From the NCBI GenBank assembly GCA_034670405.1, contig JAXDDX010000011.1, forward strand, positions 7,136,501-7,200,500: a DNA stretch of 64,000 nucleotides, given 5' to 3'. The stretch is from Hoplostethus atlanticus (taxonomy: Eukaryota; Chordata; Actinopteri; Trachichthyiformes; Trachichthyidae). This document shows, one piece after another, positions 61,815-64,000 of this stretch (position 1 is its first letter; every line of letters begins with the position of its first letter). Below the pieces are notes generated by a model that saw nothing but the letters and a program-made list of their open reading frames with translations, was not told the origin of the DNA and did no database searches. A program made the position numbers and the translations under genes.

Positions 61815-63166
61815 CTGGGGGTCGAAATCAACGTGGGAAAGGTCCAGGAGGCATGGATGGTACTGAACAACAAGTTATCCACTCAAGAGTGATCCAAAAC
61901 GGAAAAAGATGGTATCATTTACCTATGGTACATGATGCAAATGTCAGTTTGTTCTCCAAAACATTTTAGCTGGCGCCCTAGGGAGTCCTTTTTGTGGATC
62001 CACTGCCTGCTCCATTGGCAGTGTTTTCACTTGATTAGTCATGCTGAGAACGTACCTATCCACACCCTCATGTAGACACACACACCCACCCCCACACACA
62101 CACAGAGAGATCAAGCACACACATGCAAACGCTCAAACAAAGAGCTCAAAGAGTAGGAATACCAGCACTCCATGGAAATAGACAGAGACACACTGACACG
62201 CAACTATGTAATCTAGATATACAAAAATAGATGGCCTCACAAATCCCCAACGTACCTGGCAGCAATGCTTTAGTCACTGAAGACAGTAGTGCTGAGACAC
62301 AGAATCATGGAGAATATAGTAGTAGTGTTAAGTGTGTCAATTTGTTCCCTTTGATAGTGGCATGGCTCTATGTTGAGTCCCTTCCAAAGGTCATAAAATG
62401 AAACAAGGTGCCTCTTGTCTATTGGTGCGTGAGGGTAAAAAAAAAAGAAAAAAAGAGATAAGTCCCTCCCACCCTCACTGCAGGCCCACATCAGTCCTTC
62501 TGTCATGCGATACAAATTTAGTGCCCTTTGGCTAGAATTTAGGCTTAATCCTACCTCGAGAAATCTCAGTCAAGTACTTTGGGCTTGCAGTTTGTAAGGG
62601 CAGAGCAGCACCTTATTAGTGGCTAGCTGAACGCTTATTCACTACCGATGTTCGCACGATTTCTTAGAAAATTCATCCGTTTTCGACCCAGCTATTGACA
62701 CAGAAATGCTTTATACTAGAACTCTATTGTGTAACTATATTTCAGTCTAGCGTGTGCTTGTAGTCAACTTTTCCACAGTAGGTTTCCTCATTTCACTATA
62801 TAACAAGTAAAACAAAAGTATAGTTATAGAACTTTTAGTGTCCCGCCTATAGGCTTCCATTGTGCTCATTTTGAATTATTTATAATTCTATTCAATTACT
62901 CAGCAACGATACTCATCATGCTACCATTTTCAGTCTTTGAGCCATAAATTGCGTTGCTGTCTATACTGTCTATTTCAATTTGTGAGTTGACAGTAACAGA
63001 ATTGACGTAACAGAGTTGACAGTAACAGAGATGACATTACCAGACTTGGTACCAGCTCTGAAAAGGATACTCCTTTAATCCAAGGGAAGTCAAGTTGAAT
63101 CAGGAATCGAAGATAACCAAAAATGGGTGGATATTTTTCTGTGTATTAATTGTGGCAAAAATGTGC
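61815..63166. other. 5' intron of syne2, no exon identified
   Basis: The upstream non-coding exon implied by the c1 acceptor was not located. Short (CA)-rich stretch at 62,079-62,104; otherwise nothing recognised. Confidence 0.5.
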
Positions 63167-63400
63167 ACTAGAGCTGCACTAGACAAGATTTTTATGTAAA
63201 ATCCACCTTATCGGCTTAAACTGCGGTAGATTCACCCTCTTTGCCCAAATTAAATTCTGGTGTCAGGTATGGTCACTGGTGGGAAATCTCCATCCACAGG
63301 AAACGACGAATCAAAACTTAACAGCGAAATGCAAACTGTCAGGTAGCAGTTGCACCCTAACCAAGGCTAATTTCCACCCCTGTCATTGTGTGGAAAGTGT
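63167..63400. mobile_element. MITE relic, family D
   Basis: AGAGCTGCACTAGACAAGAT start and interior words shared with 48.94-49.31 kb; diverged, right end unclear. Confidence 0.5.
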
Positions 63401-63479
63401 ATAAAACTAAGCTTCATCCATGTCCAGTTTTCATAGAAATAAATGTGTAATGTTTAATGTTTTGCAGTTTGAGGCAGCA

Positions 63480-63708
63480 GTGTACATTTTGGATTCATTA
63501 TTAGTCCTCAAGGTGGCGCCAGAGATCGCATCAAGAAGACCCTTGAGTAGTCTCAAGTCAGTGCCGATCAACTCCATTTGGTGGCGCTATGGACTCAAAA
63601 GTCAGTGCAAAAACCAGAGAAGTCCGCGAAGAAGAAGCTCTTCCACACGACTTTGACGTTCAGTAGCAGGTTTCCTGACCTTCCTCCTGCAGTGTGACAA
63701 ACTGAAAG
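63480..63708 (+). other. possible first exon of a plus-strand neighbour
   Basis: A less AT-rich block with GGTGGCGCCAG and GGTGGCGCTATGG, ending at a consensus donor AAAG-GTGAGTGG at 63,709. The small ORF MDSKVSAKTREVREEEALPH stops before the donor. Could be the 5' UTR exon of a divergent gene; nothing identifies it. Confidence 0.3.
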
Positions 63709-64000
63709 GTGAGTGGGTTGTCAATACTAACCTTGTAGCAAAGCCAAGTGATTATAACAGCAAAGTGGTTGTTTTATTTCTATACTTAGAAATGAGCCAT
63801 TAAATCGTGCGTGTTGTTTTTTTGTGCCACATTTGCAGGGCCGGACTGATTCATGTTAGCTGACTTTGCTAGTTAGCGGTACAGATGGCTAACGCTACCC
63901 TTTGAGGCTTTTGATTTAGCTACTTAGATATGTTGAATTAAAAACATACCCTGTATCCATATATCCTTCTGCTCGAAATGTTACTTTTTCTTCGTGGTGG

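Noticed and set aside
59780-60374. ORFs of 72 and 137 codons on both strands
   Set aside because: They lie wholly inside the palindromic element and mirror each other; no domain.
1-61814. Assignment to SYNE1 (nesprin-1) or another spectrin-family gene
   Set aside because: CH1 and many rod exons follow nesprin-2-specific motifs ([19 protein letters not shown]); nesprin-1 has DDLFEDMKDG and lacks these rod words.

Overview
The window is a piece of a ray-finned (teleost) fish nuclear genome. It has short exons in long introns, Tc1-, hAT- and TTAA-type DNA transposon relics, an L2-like LINE tail, a tRNA-Lys-derived SINE with the usual fish 3' tail, and many microsatellites. No prokaryotic gene organisation, CRISPR array or plasmid or phage feature is visible.

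Nearly all of it (1 to 61,814, minus strand) is one giant gene, recognised as syne2 (nesprin-2), the outer-nuclear-membrane KASH protein that ties actin to the nucleus. The gene reads right to left. The start codon is at 61,809; two N-terminal calponin-homology domains (actin binding) lie at 58.6-55.0 kb; then come spectrin-repeat exons interleaved with disordered linker exons, and the gene runs off the left edge at 388. I resolve 76 coding exons giving about 5,500 residues, judged to be the first three quarters of the protein. The C-terminal repeats and KASH segment lie outside. Every exon listed has splice signals, and almost all junction phases agree. Exon names c1 to c76 count coding exons only; a non-coding first exon must lie upstream of 61,815.

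Layout on the + strand: 0.4-17 kb holds later spectrin repeats plus an acidic linker (13.5-16.5 kb); 18-29 kb the central rod including one 2,065-bp exon (c41); 29-34 kb a disordered insert; 34-48 kb the anterior rod; 48-53.7 kb a linker-rich part in which several mammalian N-terminal spectrin repeats are not found; 55-61.8 kb the CH domains and N-terminus. A second possible first exon at 58.95 kb would give a different N-terminus. The right 2 kb may hold the first exon of a plus-strand neighbour.

Points of most interest: an apparent one-base frameshift in a C5 run in exon c45; a frame break in the 33.5-kb linker that an intron or an indel could explain; the orphan exon at 54.8 kb; a probable GC-AG intron; long UG repeats beside splice sites; a perfect 37-bp hairpin at 4.65 kb; a nested TTAA-flanked palindrome at 59.6-60.7 kb; an hAT MITE with a perfect 8-bp duplication inserted in another repeat; and a dead Tc1 element next to a 5' splice site. 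The host gene was identified from remembered family sequences; no search was run.
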